From Deltaproteobacteria bacterium (GTDB lineage Bacteria; Desulfobacterota_C; Deferrisomatia; Deferrisomatales; JACRMM01), in assembly GCA_016218905.1 (NCBI GenBank), contig JACRCS010000113.1, positions 1-25,596 of the forward strand: a stretch of 25,596 bases of DNA. The letters run 5' to 3'. Under the pieces are notes generated by a model. The model was not told where the DNA came from, did not search any database, and saw only the letters and a list, made by a program, of their open reading frames with translations. The position numbers were made by a program, and so were the translations under genes. Below, piece after piece: positions 1 through 7,181 of this stretch. The first letter of the stretch is position 1. Every line of letters starts with the position of its first letter.

Positions 1-34
1 AGCTCATGCCCGGCTGGAACTGAAATGGATTCAT
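1..34 (-). CDS. 5' end of a divergent gene, cut by window edge
   Basis: An ATG on the minus strand at 34 opens a frame reading MNPFQFQPGMS to the window edge. A purine-rich AGAGGAGGG (minus strand, about 46-54) lies 11-12 nt upstream, slightly long for a ribosome binding site. A TAGAAT box (minus strand, 76-71) could be its -10. Only eleven residues are visible, so the family cannot be named. The gene would be divergent from metF1 and share its control region. Moderately unsure it is real. Confidence 0.4.
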   Translation of the reverse strand, partial: MNPFQFQPGMS

Positions 35-82
35 CTTCACGGCAACCCTCCTCTGCGAGCGTTGCCTCGGATTCTACGCGCT

Positions 83-107
83 GAGTGTGACAGGATCTGT
101 CACACTC
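83..107. promoter_or_regulatory. Perfect 11-bp inverted repeat, likely operator
   Basis: GAGTGTGACAG at 83-93 is repeated in inverse at 97-107 with a 3-nt spacer. The core TGTGACAG-N3-CTGTCACA resembles CRP/FNR-superfamily half sites, but the TGTGA/TCACA halves are 9 nt apart rather than the 6 of classical CRP sites. It sits between the divergent left-edge gene and metF1, and upstream of a TAGAAT -10 candidate (minus strand, 76-71). A dimeric regulator site is likely. Which family binds it is unknown. Confidence 0.6.
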
Positions 108-122
108 CCGCCCCCGGCGGAA

Positions 123-136
123 GATTAGCGCTAATC
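123..136. promoter_or_regulatory. Perfect 14-bp palindrome before the metF1 RBS
   Basis: GATTAGCGCTAATC is exactly self-complementary and ends one base before the metF1 ribosome binding site (GGAAGGGG, 138-145). The central CG with TTAGCGCTAA is reminiscent of LacI-family operators. Its position, 16 nt before the start codon, suits repression of metF1 expression. Inference only, as no regulator gene is adjacent. Confidence 0.5.
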
Positions 137-152
137 AGGAAGGGGAAAGCTC

Positions 153-1145
153 ATGTCCACAGACCAAACTCTCGGCTCGCCCAGCAACCTCGCCCGGGTC
201 CTCGAGGCGGGCGCCTTCGCCGTCACGGCGGAGCTGGGCCCCCCGAAGAGCGGCGACCCCGAGGTGATCCGCCGAAAGGCGGCGCTCCTGCAAGGCGCGG
301 CCGACGCCGTGAACATCACGGACAATCAGACCGCCGTCGTCCGCATGTCGTCCATCGCCGCGGCGACGCTGGCCCGCAAGGCCGGGGTCGAGCCGGTCGT
401 CCAGATGACGTGCCGCGACCGGAATCGCCTCGCCATCCAGGCCGACCTCCTCGGCGCCTGGGCGCTGGGGCTGCGAAACCTCCTCTGCCTCTCGGGCGAC
501 CACCAGACCTTCGGCAACCACGCGGCGTCGAAGAACGTCTGGGACATCGACTCGATGCAGCTCCTCGAGATCATGGCGAACATGCGCGACCAGGGCGTCT
601 TCGCCTGCGGGGACCGCCTGGAGGGAGAGGCGCCCCGGTTCTTCCTCGGCGCGGCCGAAAACCCCTTCGCCGGACCGCTGGAGTACCGCCCCTTCCGCCT
701 CGCCAAGAAGGTGCGCGCCGGCGCGCGCTTCATCCAGACCCAGTGCATCTACAACATGCCGAAGTTCAAGGAGTTCATGGCGCGGCTGGGGGACCTGGGG
801 GTCCTCGACAAGGCCTACGTCCTCGCCGGACTGAGCCCGCTCAAAGGGCCTGCCATGGCGAAGTACATGCGCGACTCGGTCCCGGGGATGGACGTGCCCG
901 AGTCCATCGTGGAGCGGATCTCCGCGGCCGGAAAGGGGATCGAGGACAAGACCGAGCGGGTGAAGGCCTTCAAGGAGGCCGGGATCCGCCTCTGTATCGA
1001 GCAGATCCAGGAAGTCAGGGAGATCCCCGGGGTGGCCGGAGTCCACGTGATGGCCATCGAGTGGGAGGACGCGGTGCGTCCCATCGTCGAAGGGGCGGGG
1101 CTGCTTCCGCGGCCCCAGCCGCTGCCGGCGGCGGCTATGGGATAG
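153..1145 (+). CDS. metF: Methylenetetrahydrofolate reductase, copy 1 (MetF1)
   Basis: A 330-residue MetF-family TIM-barrel flavoprotein, which would interconvert 5,10-methylene-THF and 5-methyl-THF. Family motifs run in order: AELGPPKSG near residues 26-34 (the catalytic Glu region), NITDNQTAVVRMSS, TCRDRNRLAIQADLLGAWALG, LCLSGDHQ (Asp equivalent to the flavin/folate-contacting Asp of E. coli MetF), FIQTQCIYN and a C-terminal GVHVMAIEWE. The ATG is set by GGAAGGGG seven bases upstream. It is the first gene of the MetF-Hdr operon. A close paralogue lies at 7182. The C-terminal 43-residue stretches of the two copies (ending LLPRP) differ at only five positions by my count. Like other Hdr-linked MetF proteins it probably receives electrons through MetV or Hdr subunits rather than NAD(P)H. 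That is inferred from context. Confidence 0.93.
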   Translation: MSTDQTLGSPSNLARVLEAGAFAVTAELGPPKSGDPEVIRRKAALLQGAADAVNITDNQTAVVRMSSIAAATLARKAGVEPVVQMTCRDRNRLAIQADLLGAWALGLRNLLCLSGDHQTFGNHAASKNVWDIDSMQLLEIMANMRDQGVFACGDRLEGEAPRFFLGAAENPFAGPLEYRPFRLAKKVRAGARFIQTQCIYNMPKFKEFMARLGDLGVLDKAYVLAGLSPLKGPAMAKYMRDSVPGMDVPESIVERISAAGKGIEDKTERVKAFKEAGIRLCIEQIQEVREIPGVAGVHVMAIEWEDAVRPIVEGAGLLPRPQPLPAAAMG

Positions 1146-1191
1146 AGGCCGTGACCCCCAACGAGTAAGGCGTGACGAGCAAAGCGAGCCC

Positions 1192-1209
1192 GGGGCGGCG
1201 CGCCGCCCC
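1192..1209. repeat. 18-bp perfect GC palindrome between metF1 and hdrCB1
   Basis: GGGGCGGCGCGCCGCCCC is exactly self-complementary. Outer GTGAC (about 1172-1176) and GTCAC (about 1216-1220) words extend the symmetry. It lies in a 94-nt gap inside the operon and could fold in RNA as an attenuator or stabilising hairpin. There is no T-tract, so a full terminator is unlikely. Confidence 0.5.
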
Positions 1210-1239
1210 CACCCGTGTCACCGTCTCATGGAGCAGCGC

Positions 1240-2631
1240 ATGCCAGCGAAGAGCCAGGCCGAAAGCGCACCGACCTTCGCCGACCGCGTGGAGCAGAGCA
1301 CGCATCAGAACGCGTTCCTCTGCTACCAGTGCCAGAGGTGCTCCTCCGGGTGCCCGATGGCGGAGCACTTCGACCTCCTGCCGAGCGAGGTGATGCGCGG
1401 GATCCAGGAGGGCGACGAGTCTGTCGCGGCGAGCCGGACGGTGTGGCTCTGCGCCTCGTGCCAGACCTGCAACACCCGCTGCCCCCAGGGCCTCGACCTC
1501 CCGGCGATCATCGACCACTTCCGGCAGCAGACGATCGGCCGCGCCTCGGTGCCGGCGCAGGCGCGCTTCTTCACCGCCTTCCTGCGAAACGTGAAGTTCT
1601 TCGGCCGCGCGTACGAGGCCGGCCTCATGGCCGAGCTGAACCTCCGGGACCGAAAGCCCCTCCGGGACTTCGACCTCGGCCTGCGGATGATCCGGAAGGG
1701 AAAGATCCGCCTGCTGCCGACCTTCGCGCGCTCGCCCTCGCGCCGGGCGCGGCTCCCCCGCCTGGAGCCCGCACCGAATCGGTTCGCCTACTACCCGGGC
1801 TGTTCCCTCCACTCGACCGGCGCGGCCTACGACCGCTCCTTCCGGGCCGCCGCCGCGGCGCTCGGCATCGAGCTCGTGGAGATCCCCGGCTGGACCTGCT
1901 GCGGGACGACGCCGGCCCACGGCGCCGACCCGCTCCTCTCGGTCCTGATGCCGCTCAAGAACCTCTCCACGGTGGAGCGCATGGGGCTCGACCGGGCCGT
2001 CGCGCCGTGCGCCTCGTGCTACGGCCGGCTGAGGTCGGGCCTTCGCCATTACCGGCAGGAAGGCAACCTCGGCTACCGGGTCGATCGGCGGATCGGCCGG
2101 GAGTACCAGGACCGGGTGGAGGTCTTCAACGCCGTCGACTGTCTGGGCCGGGCCGGCGCCGACGCCCTCCGGAACCGGGTGAAGCGGCCCCTCTCCGCGC
2201 TCAAGGTGGCCTCCTACTACGGCTGCCTCCTCACCCGGCCCCCGGAGGACACGGGCTGCTCCGACCCCGAGAACCCGACCGGGATGGAGGGGCTCGTCCG
2301 GACCCTCGGGGCCGAGCCCCTGGCCTGGGGTCGGAAGACCGACTGCTGCGGCGGGAGCCTCGCGATCGCCCAGACCGAGCTCGCCAAGCGCCTCACGGCG
2401 GAGATCCTGAAGGAGGCGAAGGCGCGGGGGGCGGACCTGATCGCCACGGCGTGCCCGCTCTGTCAGGTGAACCTGGACGAGCGCCAGCCCGAGATGGCGG
2501 CGGACCTCGGGTTCACGATCCCGGTCGTGTACGTGACCCAGCTTCTGGCCGTCGCCATGGGAGTACCGGAGGCGGACCAAGCCTTAAACCAGTCGGCGGT
2601 CTCGCCGACGGCGCTCTTGAGGGCTGAGTAG
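1240..2631 (+). CDS. hdrCB: Fused heterodisulfide reductase subunits HdrC-HdrB, copy 1
   Basis: A soluble iron-sulfur electron carrier/reductase subunit with HdrD-like order, HdrC domain first and HdrB domain second. Numbered from the alternative ATG at 1228, the HdrC part holds two [4Fe-4S] motifs (C32, C35, C38, C42 and C75, C78, C81, C85). The HdrB part holds two complete CCG motifs for noncubane clusters (C192, C224, C225, C261, C264 and C333, C373, C374, C409, C412). I prefer the ATG at 1240 because GGAG lies six bases before it, while 1228 has no ribosome site. This gives 463 residues. It lies between metF1 and hdrA. It probably moves electrons from HdrA to a partner reductase, and its true acceptor is not shown by sequence. 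The second copy is at 8158. Confidence 0.9.
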   Translation: MPAKSQAESAPTFADRVEQSTHQNAFLCYQCQRCSSGCPMAEHFDLLPSEVMRGIQEGDESVAASRTVWLCASCQTCNTRCPQGLDLPAIIDHFRQQTIGRASVPAQARFFTAFLRNVKFFGRAYEAGLMAELNLRDRKPLRDFDLGLRMIRKGKIRLLPTFARSPSRRARLPRLEPAPNRFAYYPGCSLHSTGAAYDRSFRAAAAALGIELVEIPGWTCCGTTPAHGADPLLSVLMPLKNLSTVERMGLDRAVAPCASCYGRLRSGLRHYRQEGNLGYRVDRRIGREYQDRVEVFNAVDCLGRAGADALRNRVKRPLSALKVASYYGCLLTRPPEDTGCSDPENPTGMEGLVRTLGAEPLAWGRKTDCCGGSLAIAQTELAKRLTAEILKEAKARGADLIATACPLCQVNLDERQPEMAADLGFTIPVVYVTQLLAVAMGVPEADQALNQSAVSPTALLRAE

Positions 2632-2643
2632 TTCACGCCGGGG

Positions 2644-2687
2644 GCGCGCGGGCGCTTGGATGGGCCGCGTCCGACCGGCCCGCGCGC
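2644..2687 (+). other. GC-rich hairpin in the hdrCB1-hdrA gap
   Basis: GCGCGCGGGC (2644-2653) pairs perfectly with GCCCGCGCGC (2678-2687) across a 24-nt loop. It occupies the 84-nt space between hdrCB1 and hdrA and precedes the hdrA ribosome site. There is no U-tract. It may be an mRNA processing or stabilising element, or simply an effect of GC bias. Confidence 0.35.
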
Positions 2688-2715
2688 GCCGAAGAGAGGA
2701 GGGAGCTCGGAGGCG

Positions 2716-5700
2716 ATGGCCGAGAGCCGAACGAACGGCCGGAAGACGGGGGCAGTCCTGGTCGTCGGCGGCGGCGTGGCCGGGATGCGGGCCGCGGCCG
2801 ACCTCGCCGAGGCGGGGCTCAAGGTCTACCTGGTCGAGGCCGCGGCCGGCCTCGGGGGCCGCGTCTCGCAGCTCGGATTCATGTTCCCCACCCACGACTG
2901 CGTCCTCTGCCGGGGCTCCTCGGACCACGGGTACGGCTGCACGCGGCCCTCCATCTCGCCGGCCTTCCAGGACCACAACCTCCACCCCAACATCGAGCTC
3001 CGCACGCTCACGGAGGTGGTCGACTTCCGAGGCCAACTGGGGGAGTTCACGGTCCGACTCCGGCGCAACCCCCGCCACGTGGACCCGGCCCGCTGCATCA
3101 ACTGCCGCCTCTGCTCCGTCGTCTGCCCGGCGAACCTCCCGAGCGAGTTCCAGCTCGGGATGAGCCTCCGCAAGGCGGCGTACAAGGCTTCTCCCCGCTC
3201 CATCCCGGACGCCTACCTCGTCGAGCGGGGACCGTGGTGCGACGGGTGCGGGAAGTGCGCGAAGGTCTGCCCCACCGGCGCCATCGACCTCGACGAGAAG
3301 CCCCGCGCCGAGACGATCCGCGTGGGCGCGGCGATCCTCGCCCTCGGCTACCGCCTCTTCGATCCGACCGTCCTCGGCGAGTTCGGCTTCGGCAGGTATC
3401 GCAACGTCGTCACCTCCAGGCAGTTCGAGCGGCTCGCCAGCCGCTCCGGCCCCACCGAGGGGGTCGTGGCGCGCCTCTCGGACGGGAAGAAGCCGAAGAA
3501 GATCGCGTGGCTCCAGTGCATCGGCTCGCGTGACCAGGAGCACCCCTACTGCTCCTCGATCTGCTGCATGATCGCGACCAAGCAGGCGATGCTCGCGAAG
3601 CAGCGGAACGGCGAGACCGAGTGCCGCGTCTTCGTCATGGACGAGCGGGCCTTCAACAAGGAGTACACGAGGTACTACAACCGGGCGCTGGAGACCCACG
3701 GCGTCCGCTACACCCGCTGCCGCGTGAGCGCGATCCGTGAGGAACCCGGAACCCAGGACCTGCTGCTCCGCTACCCCGACGAGGTGGGACGCCTTCGGGA
3801 GGAGGCCTTCGGGATGGTCGTGCTCGCGGTCGGCATGGAGCCTCCCGCCCGTTCCGCCGAGCTCGCCCGACTCATGCGGATCGAGCTGAACCCCCACGGC
3901 TTCTGCCAGACGGACAAGTTCCAGCCTCTCCAGACGAGCCAGCCCGGCGTGTACGTCGCTGGAGCGTTCCAGTCGCCGAAGGAGATCGCCGAGACCGTCT
4001 TCGACGCCGCCGGCGCCGCCGGAGAGGTGATGCGGGTCTTCCACGACGCCCTGGGCGGCCTCCCCGCGCCACGGGAGTACCCGTTTCTCGGGCTCTCCGA
4101 CGGCGTCGGCCCGGAACGGGACGTCACGGGAGAGCCGGCCCGCGTGGCCGTCCTCCTCTGCCAGTGCGGCCCCGTGATCGCCCAGTCCCGCGACCTCGAC
4201 GCCGTGGCCGCCTACGCGCGGAGCCTGCCCGGCGTGGTCTCGGCCGCGACGGTCCCCCTCGCCTGCTTCCCGGAGGGGCTCGCGGCGATCCGCGAGGTCC
4301 TCGCCGACCCCGACCTCCACCCAAACCGCGTCGTCGTCGGGGCGTGCAGCCCCCGCACCCACGAGGCCCTTTTGCAGCGCGTGGTCCGCGAGGCGGGTCT
4401 CAACCCGTACCTCCTCGAGGTCGCCAACCTGCGGGAGTACTGCGCCTGGGTCCACGACCGGCAGCCCGCCGAGGGCACCCGGAAAGCCCAGGAGCTTGTC
4501 CGCCTGGCGGTCCTCCGGGCGGCCCGGCTCCTCCCCATCCGGCGCATGCCCATCCAGCCCCGGCGAAGCGCCCTCGTCCTCGGCGGCGGCGTCGCCGGCA
4601 TGACCACCGCCCTCACCATCGCCGACAGCGGCTTCGACGTGACGCTCGTGGAGCGCTCCGAATCCCTGGGCGGAAACCTCCGCCACATCTACTACCTGGC
4701 CGAGGGCATGAACCCCCAGCGCCTCCTGCGAGACCTGGTGAACCGCGTGCGCGGCCACCACCGGAGCGACGTCCGGACCCGCACCGAGCTGGCGGCGTGG
4801 GGCGGCTCCATCGGCCGCTTCCGGACCCGCCTCCGGTCACTCTCGGCGGACCTCCCCGCAGGGGAGCCGGAGCACGAGCTCGAGCACGGCGTCCTGGTCG
4901 TCGCCACGGGCGGGCGGGAGGGGACGCCCCAGGCGTCGCTGGCCCAGGGCGAGGGAGTCGTCACCCAGCTCGAGCTCGAGGACTGGATCGCCCACCAGCC
5001 GGAGCGCATCGCGGGCCTGGACAAGGTCGTCATGGTCCAGTGCGTCCAGCCCCGGGAGGCGGACCACTTCTACTGCTCCCGGACGTGCTGCACGAACACC
5101 ATGAAGAACGCCATCCGGGTGAAGATGCTCAACCCCTCGTGCGCGGTCACCGTGCTCTACAAGGACATCATCACCTACGGTTTCCGGGAGCAGTACTACA
5201 CCGAAGCACGCCGGCGGGGAGTCGTCTTCGTCCGCTACAGCGACGAGGAGCCTCCCGAGCTGCAGCACGGCCCCGGCGGGGAGCTCCGCCTCGAGGTCCG
5301 CGACCCGGCCCTCGATCGCCGCTACACGCTCGATCCGGACCTGGTGGTCCTCAGCCTGTCCCTGGTCCCCTCCGACGGGACGGCCGAGCTCGCCGGGCTG
5401 CTGGGCCTCCCCATCTCGAGCGAGGGCTTCTTCCTCGAGGTCGATCTCAAGATGCGCCCCATGGACTTCCTGAGCGAGGGCGTCTTCCTCTGCGGTCTCG
5501 CCCACTATCCCCGGTTCGTCGACGAGGTGATCTCCAGCGCCCAGGCGGCCGCGGGGAGGGCGCTGACGATCCTCAGCATGGACCCCTTCTACGTGGGAGG
5601 CGTCGTGGCGGACGTGGACGCCGACCGTTGCGTCGGCTGCCTCACCTGCGTGCGCACCTGCCCTTTCCGGAGCCCCCGGATCGTCCGGGACCGCTCCGGC

Positions 5701-5856
5701 GTGGGAGGCCTGGGCGGGCACGCCTGGATCGACCCCGCCCTCTGCCAGGGGTGCGGAACCTGCACCGCCGAGTGCCCGGCCGCCGCGATCCAGCTCGCCC
5801 ACTTCCGCGACGAGCAGGTGAGGACCGGAGCCTTGGGGGCGTGGGGGAGAGGGTGA
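2716..5856 (+). CDS. hdrA: Two-module HdrA-type flavin iron-sulfur protein
   Basis: A 1046-residue HdrA fusion, the flavoprotein hub of Hdr electron-bifurcating or confurcating complexes. Module 1: FAD-binding VVGGGVAGM near residue 16, an inserted ferredoxin with two CxxCxxCxxxC sets (C127-C137, C175-C185), then CIGSRD (C268) with YCSSICC (C279, C283, C284). Module 2: an HdrA N-terminal-type domain with LLCQCG (C482, C484), ACSPRTHE (C544) and REYCAWVH (C576), a second FAD site LVLGGGVAGM near 619, QCVQPR (C776) with YCSRTCC (C787, C791, C792), then a C-terminal ferredoxin with two clusters (C972-C982, C1010-C1020). The ATG at 2716 is chosen because homology begins just after it and GGGAG sits 10 nt upstream. 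The earlier ATG at 2656 would add 20 non-HdrA-like residues. Long fused HdrA forms are known in bacteria. Confidence 0.92.
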   Translation: MAESRTNGRKTGAVLVVGGGVAGMRAAADLAEAGLKVYLVEAAAGLGGRVSQLGFMFPTHDCVLCRGSSDHGYGCTRPSISPAFQDHNLHPNIELRTLTEVVDFRGQLGEFTVRLRRNPRHVDPARCINCRLCSVVCPANLPSEFQLGMSLRKAAYKASPRSIPDAYLVERGPWCDGCGKCAKVCPTGAIDLDEKPRAETIRVGAAILALGYRLFDPTVLGEFGFGRYRNVVTSRQFERLASRSGPTEGVVARLSDGKKPKKIAWLQCIGSRDQEHPYCSSICCMIATKQAMLAKQRNGETECRVFVMDERAFNKEYTRYYNRALETHGVRYTRCRVSAIREEPGTQDLLLRYPDEVGRLREEAFGMVVLAVGMEPPARSAELARLMRIELNPHGFCQTDKFQPLQTSQPGVYVAGAFQSPKEIAETVFDAAGAAGEVMRVFHDALGGLPAPREYPFLGLSDGVGPERDVTGEPARVAVLLCQCGPVIAQSRDLDAVAAYARSLPGVVSAATVPLACFPEGLAAIREVLADPDLHPNRVVVGACSPRTHEALLQRVVREAGLNPYLLEVANLREYCAWVHDRQPAEGTRKAQELVRLAVLRAARLLPIRRMPIQPRRSALVLGGGVAGMTTALTIADSGFDVTLVERSESLGGNLRHIYYLAEGMNPQRLLRDLVNRVRGHHRSDVRTRTELAAWGGSIGRFRTRLRSLSADLPAGEPEHELEHGVLVVATGGREGTPQASLAQGEGVVTQLELEDWIAHQPERIAGLDKVVMVQCVQPREADHFYCSRTCCTNTMKNAIRVKMLNPSCAVTVLYKDIITYGFREQYYTEARRRGVVFVRYSDEEPPELQHGPGGELRLEVRDPALDRRYTLDPDLVVLSLSLVPSDGTAELAGLLGLPISSEGFFLEVDLKMRPMDFLSEGVFLCGLAHYPRFVDEVISSAQAAAGRALTILSMDPFYVGGVVADVDADRCVGCLTCVRTCPFRSPRIVRDRSGVGGLGGHAWIDPALCQGCGTCTAECPAAAIQLAHFRDEQVRTGALGAWGRG

Positions 5857-5963
5857 AGGACGAAATGGACGCAGTGGACGAGATGGACCCAAGGGACCGT
5901 TCGTCCATTTCGTCCACAAAGTCCACTGAGTCCATTAAACCGACAACCGAGAACCGACGACTG
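5857..5963 (+). repeat. Degenerate short-word repeat between hdrA and mvhD
   Basis: This 107-nt gap is built from reiterated words: GGAC on one side (atggacgcagtggacgagat type, 5865-5890) and its complement GTCC on the other (5908-5935), then an ACCGACAACCGA run (5939-5950). The two arms form a loose inverted repeat (CGAAATGGAC 5861-5870 against GTCCATTTCG 5908-5917, an exact 10-bp complement). The mvhD frame stays open through it, but the encoded Asp/Ser/Thr-rich stretch is unlike MvhD, so it is probably noncoding. Confidence 0.6.
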
Positions 5964-6434
5964 ATGACTACATTCGAGCCTGAAATCACCGCCTTCACGT
6001 GCAGCTACTGCGCCTATATGTCCGGCGACACGGCGGGGGCGCTCCGGGTCCAGTACCCGGCCAACGTGAAGGTGGTCCGGCTTCCCTGCACGGGGAAGAC
6101 CGACCCCCGCTACCTGTTGGCGGCGTTCGAGGAGGGGGCCGACGGGGTCTACGTCGTCGCGTGCCCCATCGGCAACTGCCACCACCAGCGCGGGAACGAG
6201 CGGGCGCGCGCGCGAGTCGCCCGGACCCGAAAGCTCCTCGACCGGGTGGGGCTCGGGGGCGAGCGGTTGGAGATCTTCTTCCTCTCGGGGGGGATGGGCG
6301 AGAGCTTCGCCCTGGCCGCCCGGGAGATGACGGAGCGGATCCGGAGGCTCGGACCCAGCCCGTTGCGCACGCAGCTGGAGAGGTCAGACGAGTCAGACAG
6401 GTCCGACGCGTCGGAACGCGGAGGAGCGCCATGA
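5964..6434 (+). CDS. mvhD: MvhD/FrhD-type [2Fe-2S] electron transfer subunit
   Basis: A 156-residue MvhD-family protein. In methanogens this subunit carries a [2Fe-2S] cluster linking the hydrogenase to HdrA, and in MetVF-Hdr systems it is kept without hydrogenase. Family motifs: FTCSYCAYMSGDTAG near the start, VVRLPCTGKTDPRYLLAAFE, GADGVYVVACPIGNCHHQ and FFLSGGMG. The ATG at 5964 begins three residues after the preceding repeat. It has no clear ribosome site, and in-frame ATGs at 5865 and 5883 would add residues translated from the repeat. The last 15-20 residues (LERSDESDRSDASERGG) are encoded by another short-word repeat and are not family sequence. Its stop overlaps the metV start (ATGA). 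It likely passes electrons between HdrA and the MetV-MetF side or an unseen donor. Confidence 0.88.
   Translation: MTTFEPEITAFTCSYCAYMSGDTAGALRVQYPANVKVVRLPCTGKTDPRYLLAAFEEGADGVYVVACPIGNCHHQRGNERARARVARTRKLLDRVGLGGERLEIFFLSGGMGESFALAAREMTERIRRLGPSPLRTQLERSDESDRSDASERGGAP
6381..6416 (+). repeat. GTCAGAC/GTCCGAC word repeat inside the mvhD 3' end
   Basis: Reiterated (A/G)GTCAGAC-, GAGTCAGAC- and GGTCCGAC-type words encode the tail RSDESDRSDASER of MvhD. The pattern resembles slippage-type repeats usually seen between genes, but here it lies within the reading frame just before the stop. Confidence 0.55.
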
Positions 6435-7180
6435 TCGTCGGCGAGCAGAAGCCTTTCGAAGAGATCAGGGCCTCGCTGGGAGAAGCCCGAAGGGTCCTCG
6501 TCGCCGGCTGCGGGACCTGTGTGACGGTCTGCCTGGCGGGCGGTGAGAAGGAGGCGAAGCTCCTCGCCTCGGCCTTGCGGATCGGCACGGCGCTCGAAGG
6601 AGGACCGCGAATCATCACGGACGCGACCGCCCAGCGCCAGTGTGAGTGGGAGTACCTGGACGCCATCGGGGCGGAGGTGAAGGCCGCCGACGTGATCGTC
6701 TCCCTCGCGTGCGGCATCGGCGTCCAGGCCATGGCCCGGCGCTTTCCGGAGAAGTGGGTCGTGCCCGGCCTCAACACCACCTTCCTCGGCCTCCCGGAAG
6801 AGCAGGGCGTCTGGACCGAGCAGTGTCAGGCGTGCGGCAACTGCCTGCTCGCGACCACCGGCGGGATCTGTCCCATCGCCCGCTGTTCGAAGCAGCTCCA
6901 GAACGGCCCCTGCGGCGGCTCCGAGAACGGCCTCTGCGAAGTGAAGCGCGTCAAGCGGGAGAACGGGGTGCCCGTGCTCCGGGCGGACGCGCGCGGCAGG
7001 CAGGTCCCCGTGACCGAGGACGTCGAGTGCGCCTGGCACCTGATCCACGAGCGGCTGAAGAGTCTGGGGCGGCTCCACCAGATCTTCGTCTTCCAGCCGG
7101 CGAAGGACTGGTCCACGTCCCGGGACGGCGGGCCGCGCCGGATCGTGCGCGAGGACCTGCGCCTCCTCGACGAGGGTTGA
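6431..7180 (+). CDS. metV: MetV, MTHFR-associated zinc/iron-sulfur subunit
   Basis: A 249-residue protein of the MTHFR C-terminal (MetV, PF12225-like) family, which pairs with MetF in acetogens and links its flavin to Fe-S electron carriers. Visible features: AGCGTCVTVC (C27, C30, C34), QRQCEWEY, SLACGIGVQ, then a Cys-rich segment WTEQCQACGNCLL, GICPIARCSKQ and NGPCGG. The ATG overlaps the mvhD stop by four bases and has GAGGAG (6421-6426) four bases upstream. It is directly followed by metF2 with a one-base gap, so MetV and MetF2 look translationally coupled, as in metVF pairs. There is only one metV for two metF genes here, so it may serve both or only MetF2. Confidence 0.9.
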   Translation: MIVGEQKPFEEIRASLGEARRVLVAGCGTCVTVCLAGGEKEAKLLASALRIGTALEGGPRIITDATAQRQCEWEYLDAIGAEVKAADVIVSLACGIGVQAMARRFPEKWVVPGLNTTFLGLPEEQGVWTEQCQACGNCLLATTGGICPIARCSKQLQNGPCGGSENGLCEVKRVKRENGVPVLRADARGRQVPVTEDVECAWHLIHERLKSLGRLHQIFVFQPAKDWSTSRDGGPRRIVREDLRLLDEG

Positions 7181-7181
7181 G

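Noticed and set aside
83..107. Classical CRP site
   Set aside because: TGTGA and TCACA are separated by nine bases, not six, so only a generic operator call is made.
2584..4761. A 725-codon open frame on the minus strand across hdrA
   Set aside because: It is antisense to a clearly coding HdrA with all motifs, and its product is Gly/Arg/Pro/Ala/Glu-rich low complexity, typical of a high-GC shadow frame.
5865..5963. Extended MvhD start at 5865 or 5883
   Set aside because: The added residues come from the word repeat and have no family resemblance, though no strong ribosome site supports 5964 either, so some doubt stays.
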